Shown here piece by piece: positions 17,334 to 26,013 of a DNA stretch of 64,000 bases (its first letter is position 1; each line of letters begins with the position of its first letter). The stretch covers positions 18,035-82,034 of the forward strand of contig JAFYWF010000076.1 in assembly GCA_017558145.1 (NCBI GenBank), read 5' to 3'. Made by a program: the position numbers and the translations under genes. Source of the DNA: Lachnospiraceae bacterium. Its GTDB lineage: Bacteria; Bacillota; Clostridia; Lachnospirales; Lachnospiraceae. The notes beneath the pieces are model-generated. The model did no database searches, was not told where the DNA came from, and was given only the letters and a program-made list of their open reading frames with translations.

Positions 17334-17873
17334 ATGAAAAGTATATTAAAAGAAATTTTAAGTACCAGTGTATATCTATTGGTGGTTTTATTAATCACTT
17401 ATTTTATTGTAAATTTTGTGGGGCAGAGAACACAGGTAGTAGGAAGTTCCATGGAAAGTACCTTAAGTAATGGAGATAATTTGATTGTAGATAAAATTAC
17501 ATATCGTTTTCAAGATCCGGAACGATATGACATCATAGTATTTCCTTATCAGTATGAAAAAAATACGTACTATATCAAACGTATTATTGGTATGCCGGGG
17601 GAACGTGTTCGTATTGATGGTGAAGGCATTATCTATATTAATGGTAAAGAATTAAATGAGTATTATGGGAAGGAAATTATTGTAGATCCTGGAATTGCAA
17701 GTCAGGAGATTGTATTGGGAATGGATGAGTACTTTGTTATGGGAGATAATCGTAATAATAGTACGGATAGCAGAGATTCCATGGTTGGAAATATTCATAA
17801 AAAAGATATTTTAGGAAGGGCTTGGTTACGAATTTGGCCATTATATAAATTTGAACTATTGGAACATCAGTAA
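17334..17873 (+). CDS. lepB: Type I signal peptidase (second copy)
   Basis: A 179-residue enzyme with one N-terminal TM segment (about residues 9-30). The catalytic Ser is S39 in VGSSMESTL and Lys is K82 in YIKRIIGMPGE. Box E reads YFVMGDNRNNSTDSRDS, which is closer to the textbook sequence than in the first copy. The two copies flank rbgA and probably arose by duplication. Ribosome-binding site GAGAGGAAAG lies upstream. Confidence 0.95.
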   Translation: MKSILKEILSTSVYLLVVLLITYFIVNFVGQRTQVVGSSMESTLSNGDNLIVDKITYRFQDPERYDIIVFPYQYEKNTYYIKRIIGMPGERVRIDGEGIIYINGKELNEYYGKEIIVDPGIASQEIVLGMDEYFVMGDNRNNSTDSRDSMVGNIHKKDILGRAWLRIWPLYKFELLEHQ

Positions 17874-17893
17874 AGATTGTTGTTTACAGAAGG

Positions 17894-17940
17894 AATGGAA
17901 TTGGTGCGTACAAAATGGATGTATCAATTCCATTACTTTT
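17894..17940 (+). terminator. Hairpin between lepB and rnhB
   Basis: Perfect 10-bp stem (17894-17903 with 17925-17934) with a long partly paired loop, followed by ACTTTTAT. Probably a terminator, although the T tract is short. Confidence 0.5.
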
Positions 17941-18025
17941 ATCGTAGTAAAATGTGAGAAAGATAGTGTAATAATAAAGATTATATTTATTTGAACTGGT
18001 TTTTACGAAAGGATGGAATATTAAT

Positions 18026-18781
18026 ATGGAAGAAAAAATAGGAGTTATAAAAGATATATTTGCAAATGCACCAGTGGAGAAATTATCTGTTATTATTGAG
18101 AAGTATAAATCGGATACTAGAGCAGGTGTAAAAAAAGAAATTGAAAAAGCATATAAAAAAATAGCAGCCTGGGAAAAAGAAAAAGAAAGAATTGATGGCT
18201 TGTGGAAGTATGAAAGGGAATATGCCTCCTATGGTTATGTTTGTGGAATTGATGAGGTAGGAAGAGGACCACTTGCCGGTCCTGTGGTAGCAGGAGCAGT
18301 TATTTTACCTAAAGACTGTGATATTTTATACATTAATGATTCCAAAAAACTTTCAGAAAAGAAAAGAGAAGAGTTATATGATATTATCATGGAAAAAGCA
18401 GTGGCAGTAGGCTTAGGATATGCCAGTCCACAGCGTATTGATGAGATTAATATTTTACAGGCAACCTATGAAGCTATGCGAGAAGCTATCAGAAATTTGA
18501 CAGTTTCACCCGATATATTATTAAACGATGCAGTTACTATTCCGGAAGTGACTGTAAAACAGATTCCTATTATTAAAGGAGATGCTAAGAGTGTATCTAT
18601 TGGAGCGGCTAGTATTATAGCAAAAGTAACTAGAGATAGACTAATGGTAGAATATGATAAGGTGTTTCCGGAATATGGATTTGCATCCAACAAAGGATAT
18701 GGTGCGGCGTTACATATTGAAGCATTAAAAAAATACGGACCGACTCCGATTCATAGGAGAACTTTTATCAAAAATTTTTAA
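18026..18781 (+). CDS. rnhB: Ribonuclease HII
   Basis: Cleaves RNA in RNA-DNA hybrids, including single misincorporated ribonucleotides. The 251-residue protein carries GIDEVGRGPLAGPVVAGAV (about residues 74-92), holding the Asp/Glu metal ligands, then NDSKKLS and ASIIAKVTRD. An N-terminal extension of about 70 residues, helical and charged, is as in Bacillus RnhB. It is the first gene of a block with ylqG, ylqH and yraN, separated by 12, 15 and 32 bases. Confidence 0.97.
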   Translation: MEEKIGVIKDIFANAPVEKLSVIIEKYKSDTRAGVKKEIEKAYKKIAAWEKEKERIDGLWKYEREYASYGYVCGIDEVGRGPLAGPVVAGAVILPKDCDILYINDSKKLSEKKREELYDIIMEKAVAVGLGYASPQRIDEINILQATYEAMREAIRNLTVSPDILLNDAVTIPEVTVKQIPIIKGDAKSVSIGAASIIAKVTRDRLMVEYDKVFPEYGFASNKGYGAALHIEALKKYGPTPIHRRTFIKNF

Positions 18782-18793
18782 TGGCGGTAATCT

Positions 18794-20455
18794 ATGGCAA
18801 TTGATTTATTGAATTCCTTTTTGCAAAGAGGACAAAATGTATCTACAAATTCCCAAAGTGCATCTAACATAAATGTACAAAATTTGCCTCAAAATATACA
18901 GGTTATGCGTGCAATCAAGGCATTGCAAGCGGGACAAACGTTACGTGGGGAGATTATCTCTGTAAAAGGAGATGAGGTAAGGTTAGCAATTATGAAAGAT
19001 GTGTTGATTGATGCCAAGTTGGCTGGAAATATGCAGCTGACAGAAGGGGTTACTATGCCCTTTCAGGTAAAAGCCAATAATAGTAATGGTCTATCATTAA
19101 TTCCATTATTTACGAATATTGCGTCAGATCCTAATGTGATGAAAGCATTGGAAATGGCAAAGTTACCAATCAATGAGAGAAGTATGGAGATGGTACAGAG
19201 CTTGATGGAAAAAGGAATGCCAATTGACAAGCAAAGTCTACAAGAGACTTATCGCGAAGTACTTTCTTTAAAAGACACGCCGGTAAAGGACATCATTTCT
19301 TTGAAACAATTACAATTACCTGTCAATCGAGAAAATGCAAATCAGCTGTCTGCTTATGAAAATAATCAACATTATTTAAAAGATACATTTAGCGATATGG
19401 GAAAAGTGTTTGCAAATCAGTTTGAGGAATTGGTTTTGGCAGGGAAAACTCAAGAAGTACAAGAAATTCTTGGAAAATTGGAAGTCTTATTTCGACCTAT
19501 AGTGGAGAACGGAATAAAGCAAGATGAAAATATTTTTATACGAAAAGAAGATGGTGGACTTGAAGGAGCAAAAACAATACCTGATGAAAATATGGTTTTA
19601 AGACAAACAATAGAAACGACTGTGAGTGGACAAGTGGGTGATATCAAGGATACACAAGTGCCTAAAACAGCAATGCCGGAAGTATTTGGGAAAGTCATAG
19701 AAGATATTCCGCCCAAAACATTACAGTCGGAGGAAGAAAAACAAACAAAAGAGTTAAGTATTTCTATTAAAAATAATCCATGGGAAGAATTATTAAATCA
19801 TCTTGGAAAAGAAAAAGAGTCAGGGAAAATATCTCGGATGTTTGAAAAAATATGGAATAAAGAAATTAGAAATCATTGGTTGATGGAACCGGAAACTTTG
19901 AAGGATAAAAATCAGGTAAAATCATATTATGAAAATTTGGAATCGCAGATACGACAACTTGAAAAAATTTTAGAAGATACCAATCTTTCGAAAAGTCCCA
20001 TTGCAAAGTTGATCCAAAATACATCATCTAATTTAGATTTTATGAATCAGCTGAATCAAATGCATGCTTACATTCAGTTACCTTTGAAAATGAGTCATCA
20101 AAATGCCAAAGGAGAATTATATGTATTCTCTAACAAAAAAAATCTTACAAAGCAGAATGGGAAAGTTACTGCTCTATTGCATTTGGACATGGAATTTTTA
20201 GGGAAAATGGATATTTATGTAGCTTTGGAAAATAGTAATGTAAGTACTAATTTTTACTTGGAAAAAGAAGAGTATTTGGAATTGATTGAAAGTCATATGG
20301 AGTTATTAACAGCCAGATTGGAAAAAAGAGGTTATAGCTGTTCTGTGAAAGCGACACTTCGAAATGAGGAGGAAGGTTCCGTAATGAAAATGATAGAAAA
20401 GCAACAAGGGCAGGCTGTTTTACTATCTACACAGGCTTTTGATGTACGTGCATAA
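18794..20455 (+). CDS. ylqG: YlqG-like protein with FliK-type C-terminal domain
   Basis: A 553-residue low-complexity protein. Residues about 35-110 form a small beta-rich region (TLRGEIISVKGDEVRLAI). The centre is polar and poorly conserved. The last 130 residues (QLPLKMSHQNAKGELYVFSNKK through the Cys-containing end) look like the hook-length-control FliK C-terminal domain. In Bacillus subtilis a similar FliK-like gene (ylqG) sits between rnhB and the FlhB-tail gene ylqH, exactly as here. Its job is unknown. No flagellar structural genes lie nearby, so hook-length control is not implied. Confidence 0.72.
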   Translation: MAIDLLNSFLQRGQNVSTNSQSASNINVQNLPQNIQVMRAIKALQAGQTLRGEIISVKGDEVRLAIMKDVLIDAKLAGNMQLTEGVTMPFQVKANNSNGLSLIPLFTNIASDPNVMKALEMAKLPINERSMEMVQSLMEKGMPIDKQSLQETYREVLSLKDTPVKDIISLKQLQLPVNRENANQLSAYENNQHYLKDTFSDMGKVFANQFEELVLAGKTQEVQEILGKLEVLFRPIVENGIKQDENIFIRKEDGGLEGAKTIPDENMVLRQTIETTVSGQVGDIKDTQVPKTAMPEVFGKVIEDIPPKTLQSEEEKQTKELSISIKNNPWEELLNHLGKEKESGKISRMFEKIWNKEIRNHWLMEPETLKDKNQVKSYYENLESQIRQLEKILEDTNLSKSPIAKLIQNTSSNLDFMNQLNQMHAYIQLPLKMSHQNAKGELYVFSNKKNLTKQNGKVTALLHLDMEFLGKMDIYVALENSNVSTNFYLEKEEYLELIESHMELLTARLEKRGYSCSVKATLRNEEEGSVMKMIEKQQGQAVLLSTQAFDVRA

Positions 20456-20470
20456 GGGAAAGGTGATTTG

Positions 20471-20752
20471 ATGGATAGAAAGCAGGAAACAAAAGTAAAA
20501 CAAGCGATAGCATTGGAATATGATCCTACGGAAGATGCTCCAAAGGTCATTGCTTCAGGAAGAGGAGTACTGGCTGAACGTATTGTGGAAAAAGCCAAAG
20601 AAGCACAGGTTCCGATTCATCAGGATAGTAAATTAGCAAATACGTTGTCACGATTAGAAATTGGGGAAATGATACCACCGGAATTATATGAAGTGGTAGC
20701 AGAAATTTTAGTTTTTGTAGATGCTATGGATAAAATAAAAAGTAAAATGTAG
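20471..20752 (+). CDS. ylqH: YlqH-like protein, FlhB cytoplasmic-tail family
   Basis: A 93-residue soluble protein that resembles only the C-terminal cytoplasmic domain of FlhB/YscU export-gate proteins (AIALEYDPTEDAPKVIASG, VPIHQDSKLANTL, IPPELYEVVAEIL). The autocleavage motif NPTH of true FlhB is replaced around YDPTED, so it should not self-process. FlhB and FliK interact in flagellar export; here both appear as stand-alone domains in one operon. Start ATG 20471 follows AGGTGAT. Confidence 0.85.
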   Translation: MDRKQETKVKQAIALEYDPTEDAPKVIASGRGVLAERIVEKAKEAQVPIHQDSKLANTLSRLEIGEMIPPELYEVVAEILVFVDAMDKIKSKM

Positions 20753-20784
20753 GATGTATAGGAGAGAAGTCGGGAAGGATGAAG

Positions 20785-21132
20785 ATGAATAAGAGAAAAA
20801 CCGGAACGGCTTATGAAATCATTGCTGCAGAATATTTGAAAAAGCAGGGAATGCAAATTTTGGAAATGAACTATATGGCTTCTCGAGGTGAGATAGATAT
20901 TATAGGGAAGCAATCGGAAATGCTAATATTTATAGAGGTAAAATATCGCAAGAACGCTTCCTATGGACATCCTTGGGAAGCGATTTCAATAGAAAAACAA
21001 AGAAAGATTTGCTATGCTGCAAAACAATATATCTTTATGAAGCAGTGGAAAAAGCAGATTCGCTTTGATGTAGTTAGTATTTGTGGAAATGATATTTTTT
21101 GGTTTCCTAATGCTTTTGAAGGTAAAATATAG
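20785..21132 (+). CDS. YraN family (UPF0102) predicted endonuclease-fold protein
   Basis: A 115-residue protein with a restriction-endonuclease-like core: GTAYEIIAAEYLKKQGMQIL, then RGEIDIIGKQ with the metal-binding Asp, and IFIEVKYRK with the E-x-K motif. The cellular role of YraN is not established, but the family is often beside rnhB, as here. An ATG two codons upstream is also possible; AAGGA spacing favours 20785. Confidence 0.9.
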   Translation: MNKRKTGTAYEIIAAEYLKKQGMQILEMNYMASRGEIDIIGKQSEMLIFIEVKYRKNASYGHPWEAISIEKQRKICYAAKQYIFMKQWKKQIRFDVVSICGNDIFWFPNAFEGKI

Positions 21133-21260
21133 TAGAAATTTAAAGAAATCTTAATAATTGTATTATCTTTCTCTTAAAGAAGTAGGTTTAATATGGTAAT
21201 CAGAAATAGGAGAAAAATAAGAGAAAGAGACGAATAACAAGAACAAATGGGGGAAAAGAA

Positions 21261-21953
21261 ATGTACAATATCTTAGTATGTGATGATGAACGGGAAATTG
21301 TAGATGCTATTGAAATTTATTTAATGCAGGAAGGGTATCAAGTGTTTAAGGCCTATGATGGAGAAGGTGCCATTGAGGTATTGAAGAAACAGGAAATCCA
21401 TTTGTTAATTATGGATATCATGATGCCGAAATTAGATGGTATTAGAGCTACCATGAAAATCAGAGAAAATTTTAGTATACCTATTATTTTTCTATCTGCA
21501 AAATCCCAGGATGCTGACAAGATTTTAGGATTAAATATCGGAGCGGATGATTATGTTACAAAGCCATTTAATCCATTAGAACTGGTTGCCAGGGTAAAAT
21601 CTCAGTTGAGACGTTATACACAATTGGGAAATATGGCACAAGAAAGTAATATGATTTATAAAACAGGGGAGCTGATAATCAATGACGAAACTAAAGAGGT
21701 GATGGTCGATGGCGAATCAGTTCGTTTAACACCGATTGAATATAATATTTTATTGTTGTTGGTTAAAAACCAAGGACGCGTATATTCTATTGAACAGATT
21801 TATGAAAATATATGGGAAGAAGAGGCCATTGGTGCAGATAATACGGTAGCGGTACATATTCGACATATTCGAGAAAAAATAGAAATTAATCCAAAAGAAC
21901 CCAAATATTTAAAAGTGGTATGGGGTGTTGGATACAAAATAGAAAAAATATAA
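21261..21953 (+). CDS. OmpR/PhoB-family response regulator
   Basis: A 230-residue two-domain DNA-binding regulator. The receiver domain has the acidic pair DD (residues 8-9), phospho-acceptor Asp52 in LIMDIMMPK, the Thr/Ser switch in FLSAK and Lys in VTKPFNPLELVAR. The winged-helix output domain (RLTPIEYNILLLL to VWGVGYKI) covers about residues 133-230. It pairs with the sensor kinase 58 bases downstream. Target genes are not evident. The GGGGGAAAAG site precedes the ATG. Confidence 0.96.
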   Translation: MYNILVCDDEREIVDAIEIYLMQEGYQVFKAYDGEGAIEVLKKQEIHLLIMDIMMPKLDGIRATMKIRENFSIPIIFLSAKSQDADKILGLNIGADDYVTKPFNPLELVARVKSQLRRYTQLGNMAQESNMIYKTGELIINDETKEVMVDGESVRLTPIEYNILLLLVKNQGRVYSIEQIYENIWEEEAIGADNTVAVHIRHIREKIEINPKEPKYLKVVWGVGYKIEKI

Positions 21954-22011
21954 ATGTATCGTCATTTTTATGGCAGATAAAAACTGTATTGTGATACGAA
22001 GGGAGAAGGTT

Positions 22012-24516
22012 ATGAAAAAGAAAGCAATCAGTAATAAAAAGAAGGAGTTTTTATTGTTTATAGAACGACTATTAGCTGTCGTGTTAGCAGTTAGTGTTAC
22101 GTTTATTTTTATGAATTCTTTTTTTCATATTTCTACTTCTTATGGGACAACATACCACTATATGGTATCTCCATTGGATCAGGAACAGTCCTTTGAAGAA
22201 AAGGAAATATTTCAAGCATTACTTTCAGGAAATATGCAGCAAATTACTCGATTTGTAGTTATTCGTCATCAAATGGAAACAAATGGTGTCTACGATGAAA
22301 ATAAAATTGTTGATATTACTCAATTTGCAAATAGAGAAACAGGAACTATAGACAATCAGCCAACAGCAAAGTACTACTTGGATGATTTAATTACTTGGGG
22401 AAATTATGGATTTACGTATAAGACTGTAGTAGGAACCTGGGAAGAATTGAATGCAATGTTTGCAAAACCAAAGGCTATTATTCCTGAAAGTGGAATGTTC
22501 GAAACGAAGGAGTATGATGCCACTTATGCAGTACAGGAATACATTGGAAATATTGAAGATAATGCGGAAGTTTTAGGATTAGAAGCAACAGATGATGATA
22601 AATATGTAATGGAAATTTTAGTAGACAGATACAAAAATGTAGATGGTAAAGATTTGATGCAGAGTGCGTCAAATGTAGAGGAGTATCTGAATTTAAAAAA
22701 GAATTTGGAAGAATCTGCAAAAAGTCTGTTTTCTAATTACACAGAATATGTTGCTATGCAAGAACAATATAGTATGGATAATACCAACATAGGATATTGT
22801 TTTCAGGTTCCTTCGGAAAAAGGGTTACAGTATTATACGAACACAGAATTACAATTAAAAGGAAAGTCTGCGGATGACATTACAGCTTTAGTGAAGGAAC
22901 AAGGCGGTAAATTTATTTACTTTAATCCTGATAAAGTACAAATTAATACCAACACAAATATCACAGCAAAAGAAATGAGAAGTATGTTGAAAGAACACGA
23001 GTATACTTTTGGTGATGATACCAGAGTGTGGGTATGGGTAGACATTAATTATCCTGTGAATGACAGTTTACAAATGGTGAAAAATGAATTAGATCAATTC
23101 CGCCCATATTTTATTACTTTGTTGGGATGTGCATTGTCAGCTTTTATTATTTGTGCATTAATTCTTCTTTATTTAAGTTATAAAGAGGGGCGTAAAATAG
23201 ATGAAAATGGAAATTTAAAGTATATTATTTTGAAACAAGAACGTATTCCATTGGAAATCTGGACTTTAGTAGCTGTAGCAGTAGAAGTAGCCATTGTATA
23301 TTATGGATGGCAGATGTTAAAAGGTTATCGTAACGGAACTGTCTCTTATTCTATGTTGCCGGTAATTATCGGATTGATGGTTTTTGTTATGAATGAAGTT
23401 GGAATTCGATATTATTTTTCATTGCTTCGTAGAGTGAAAGCAAAAAGTGTATGGAAGACTACATTAGTTTATAAAATATTAAAAGAAACAACAAATGTAA
23501 TTCGTAATACGATTCAAAATGGTAGTTTGTTATCCAGAACATGGATTCCATACTTGATTTTCCTGATGATTAACCTGATTTTGGTATTATTAGGAGTAGG
23601 AGGTGTGATTGGAGCCTTCTTATTAGATTTATTAGTAGGAGCATATCTCTATCGTGAAAGTAAACAAAGGGATGAAATTGTAGAAGGAATCGAAACCATT
23701 AAAAATGGTGATTCCAAGTATCGCATTGATACTACGCCTTTAAAAGGTGCCAATTTAAGAATGGCAGAATCTGTTAACAGCATAGGATTAGGAATTCGAA
23801 ATGCAGTTGAAAGCAGTATGAAAGATGAAAAGCTAAAAACAGATTTGATTACGAATGTATCTCATGATATTAAAACACCATTGACTTCTATTATTACGTA
23901 TGTGGATTTATTGAAAAGGGAAAATATATCAGACCAGAGAGTTAGGGGTTATATCGATATTTTAGATTCTAAATCCCAAAGATTGAAACAATTAATTGAC
24001 GATTTGGTAGAAGCATCTAAAATTTCTTCCGGAAATATTAACATTCAATTAGATACTATAAATTTTGCTGAGTTGGTAAAACAGGCTATTGGCGAATTCA
24101 GTGAGAAATTTGAGGAAAATAATCTTCAAATAGTAACTAAAATGTCGGAAACAGAAATGTTGATTGAGGCAGATAGTGGACAATTATGGAGAGTAATGGA
24201 AAACTTATTCCAGAATATTTCTAAATATGCAATGCACGGAACCAGAGTTTATATTGAAATGGAAGAAGAAGGAGAAGGACTCGATAAGAAGAATATCTTT
24301 TCTGCGAAAAATATTTCTGCTAAATATTTGGAAGTAGAAGCAGAGGATTTAACAGAACGTTTTATTCGAGGGGACCAATCCAGACAGACAGAAGGTAGTG
24401 GTTTGGGATTATCTATTGCCAAGAATTTAATTGAAGCTCAAGGTGGTGAGTTCGAAGTACAAGTGGATGGAGATTTATTTAAAGTAATTATTAAATTTGA
24501 TGTAGTAGAAAAGTAA
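22012..24516 (+). CDS. Membrane sensor histidine kinase with large extracytoplasmic domain
   Basis: An 834-residue partner of the preceding regulator. TM1 lies at about residues 15-37, followed by an extracytoplasmic region of about 330 residues and then at least five further hydrophobic segments (about 366-390, 412-432, 445-463 and a pair near 510-545). The H box VSHDIKTPLTS carries the phosphorylated His near residue 618. The N box reads NLFQNISKYA and the G box GSGLGLSIAKN. The ATG at 22012 has GGGAGAAGG upstream; an ATG 42 bases earlier lacks a site. The multi-TM core next to the large external domain is an uncommon layout. The stimulus is unknown. Confidence 0.93.
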   Translation: MKKKAISNKKKEFLLFIERLLAVVLAVSVTFIFMNSFFHISTSYGTTYHYMVSPLDQEQSFEEKEIFQALLSGNMQQITRFVVIRHQMETNGVYDENKIVDITQFANRETGTIDNQPTAKYYLDDLITWGNYGFTYKTVVGTWEELNAMFAKPKAIIPESGMFETKEYDATYAVQEYIGNIEDNAEVLGLEATDDDKYVMEILVDRYKNVDGKDLMQSASNVEEYLNLKKNLEESAKSLFSNYTEYVAMQEQYSMDNTNIGYCFQVPSEKGLQYYTNTELQLKGKSADDITALVKEQGGKFIYFNPDKVQINTNTNITAKEMRSMLKEHEYTFGDDTRVWVWVDINYPVNDSLQMVKNELDQFRPYFITLLGCALSAFIICALILLYLSYKEGRKIDENGNLKYIILKQERIPLEIWTLVAVAVEVAIVYYGWQMLKGYRNGTVSYSMLPVIIGLMVFVMNEVGIRYYFSLLRRVKAKSVWKTTLVYKILKETTNVIRNTIQNGSLLSRTWIPYLIFLMINLILVLLGVGGVIGAFLLDLLVGAYLYRESKQRDEIVEGIETIKNGDSKYRIDTTPLKGANLRMAESVNSIGLGIRNAVESSMKDEKLKTDLITNVSHDIKTPLTSIITYVDLLKRENISDQRVRGYIDILDSKSQRLKQLIDDLVEASKISSGNINIQLDTINFAELVKQAIGEFSEKFEENNLQIVTKMSETEMLIEADSGQLWRVMENLFQNISKYAMHGTRVYIEMEEEGEGLDKKNIFSAKNISAKYLEVEAEDLTERFIRGDQSRQTEGSGLGLSIAKNLIEAQGGEFEVQVDGDLFKVIIKFDVVEK

Positions 24517-24546
24517 TAGTGATAAATTTCTTGTAGGGAACATAAG

Positions 24547-24579
24547 AAAATGCACCGATGAAAAATCGGTGCATTTTTT
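24547..24579. terminator. Bidirectional terminator between convergent kinase and prs genes
   Basis: 13-bp perfect stem (24547-24559 with 24565-24577), a 5-base loop, a T tract on the plus side and a TTTT run on the minus side. Confidence 0.88.
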
Positions 24580-24607
24580 AGTGATATAAAAACAAAATTA
24601 ATTCTAA

Positions 24608-25798
24608 TTAGTCAACGTCTAAAGGTAAACGTTTATTGTAGCAGTCTAAAATTTTATGAATTTTTTCTGCAGGAATCTGAACATTTTCTGTAGAAACATC
24701 ATGGTTCATAAAATCAATAATAGAAGCAATGTATTTGCTCATGTTAGCCTGCACATAATAAGGACGTTCATAAATTTCTTGAGGAAGATAGTTTAAGTTT
24801 GTAGTAATTACTTTTTCAAAATATCCTTTTTCGTAAGCTTCATCAAATACTTTCAAGCCACTAGTGAAAAGACCAAAAGTACAGCAGATAAATACACGTT
24901 TGGCATTCATTTCTTTTAACTGTCTTGCAGTATCAATCATACTTTCACCGGAGGAAATCATGTCGTCTAAAATAATAACATCTTTTCCATCTAAGTTGTC
25001 GCCTAAGAATTCATGAGCAACGATTGGGTTTTTACCGTTTACAATAGTAGTATAGTCACGACGTTTATAGAACATACCGGTATTAACGCCTAATACGTTA
25101 GCGAAATAGATTGTTCTGTTCAAAGCGCCTTCATCAGGAGAGATAACAACAAGATGATCTTTATCAATAATTAAATCTTTTTCAACATCCAATAAAGCAC
25201 GTGCAAACTGGAATGGTGTAATATAGTTGTCAAAACCTTTTAAAGGAATTGCATTGGCTACACGAGGATCATGAGCATCAAAAGTAATAAAGTTATCAAT
25301 TCCCATGTTATATAATTCTTCTAACATAAATGCACAGTCTAAAGATTCTCTTGTAGAACGTTTGTGTTGTCTTCCTTCATAAAGGAATGGCATAATTACA
25401 TTGATGCGATGTGCTTTTCCGGTAGCAGCTGCAATAATTCTTTTTAAATCTTGATAATGGTCGTCAGGAGATTTGTGATTAGTGTAACCATTTACAGTAT
25501 ATGTAAGACTGTGATTTGTTACATCAACCAAGATAAATAAATCTTTTCCACGAATGGACTCTTTAAAGACACCTTTACCTTCTCCTGTTCCAAAACGAGG
25601 GCATTCTGCTTTAGCAATATAAGAATCTTCTACATATCCCTGAAAACCGGTTTCTTTACGTAAATTGTTGTTAATACTTTTTCTGAACTCCACCAAATAA
25701 TTATTGATTTCGTGTCCCATTTCCTGAGCAGAGTCCATAACAACTAATTTTAATGGTGCAACAGGCAATGCATTTTCTAGTGAGTGTAAGTTTGGCAT
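24608..25798 (-). CDS. prs: Ribose-phosphate pyrophosphokinase (PRPP synthetase)
   Basis: Makes phosphoribosyl pyrophosphate for nucleotides, His and Trp. The 396-residue protein is longer than the common 315-residue form, with extra residues near the N-terminus and around residue 110. The PRPP loop VIILDDMISSGESM and the FDAHDPR and SPDEGA stretches are present, and the usual RQDRK appears as EGRQHKR. The ATG at 25798 has GGAGG five bases upstream; an in-frame TTG earlier overlaps that site. A strong promoter lies 63-91 bases upstream. Confidence 0.92.
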   Translation of the reverse strand: MPNLHSLENALPVAPLKLVVMDSAQEMGHEINNYLVEFRKSINNNLRKETGFQGYVEDSYIAKAECPRFGTGEGKGVFKESIRGKDLFILVDVTNHSLTYTVNGYTNHKSPDDHYQDLKRIIAAATGKAHRINVIMPFLYEGRQHKRSTRESLDCAFMLEELYNMGIDNFITFDAHDPRVANAIPLKGFDNYITPFQFARALLDVEKDLIIDKDHLVVISPDEGALNRTIYFANVLGVNTGMFYKRRDYTTIVNGKNPIVAHEFLGDNLDGKDVIILDDMISSGESMIDTARQLKEMNAKRVFICCTFGLFTSGLKVFDEAYEKGYFEKVITTNLNYLPQEIYERPYYVQANMSKYIASIIDFMNHDVSTENVQIPAEKIHKILDCYNKRLPLDVD

Positions 25799-25860
25799 TT
25801 CATCCTCCAATAGTATTTATAAATTTAGAATTAATAATTTTAAATTTTACTCCTCTTTAT

Positions 25861-25889
25861 ACTATAATCGTCAAAGGATTTAGTGTCAA
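25861..25889 (-). promoter_or_regulatory. Sigma-A promoter of prs
   Basis: On the minus strand TTGACA (25889-25884), a 17-base spacer and TATAGT (25866-25861). This is a perfect -35 with a near-consensus -10, in line with high constitutive expression. Confidence 0.8.
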
Positions 25890-26013
25890 GTTTAAGGTGA
25901 CAGAATCTGTATTTTAAGATAAACTGATACTAGAGGTTTATGTGCATGAAAATGCAGAGCAATCTTATAAGTAAAGATAACGGAAATAGAGAAAAATTAA
26001 CATGGAGACGTTT

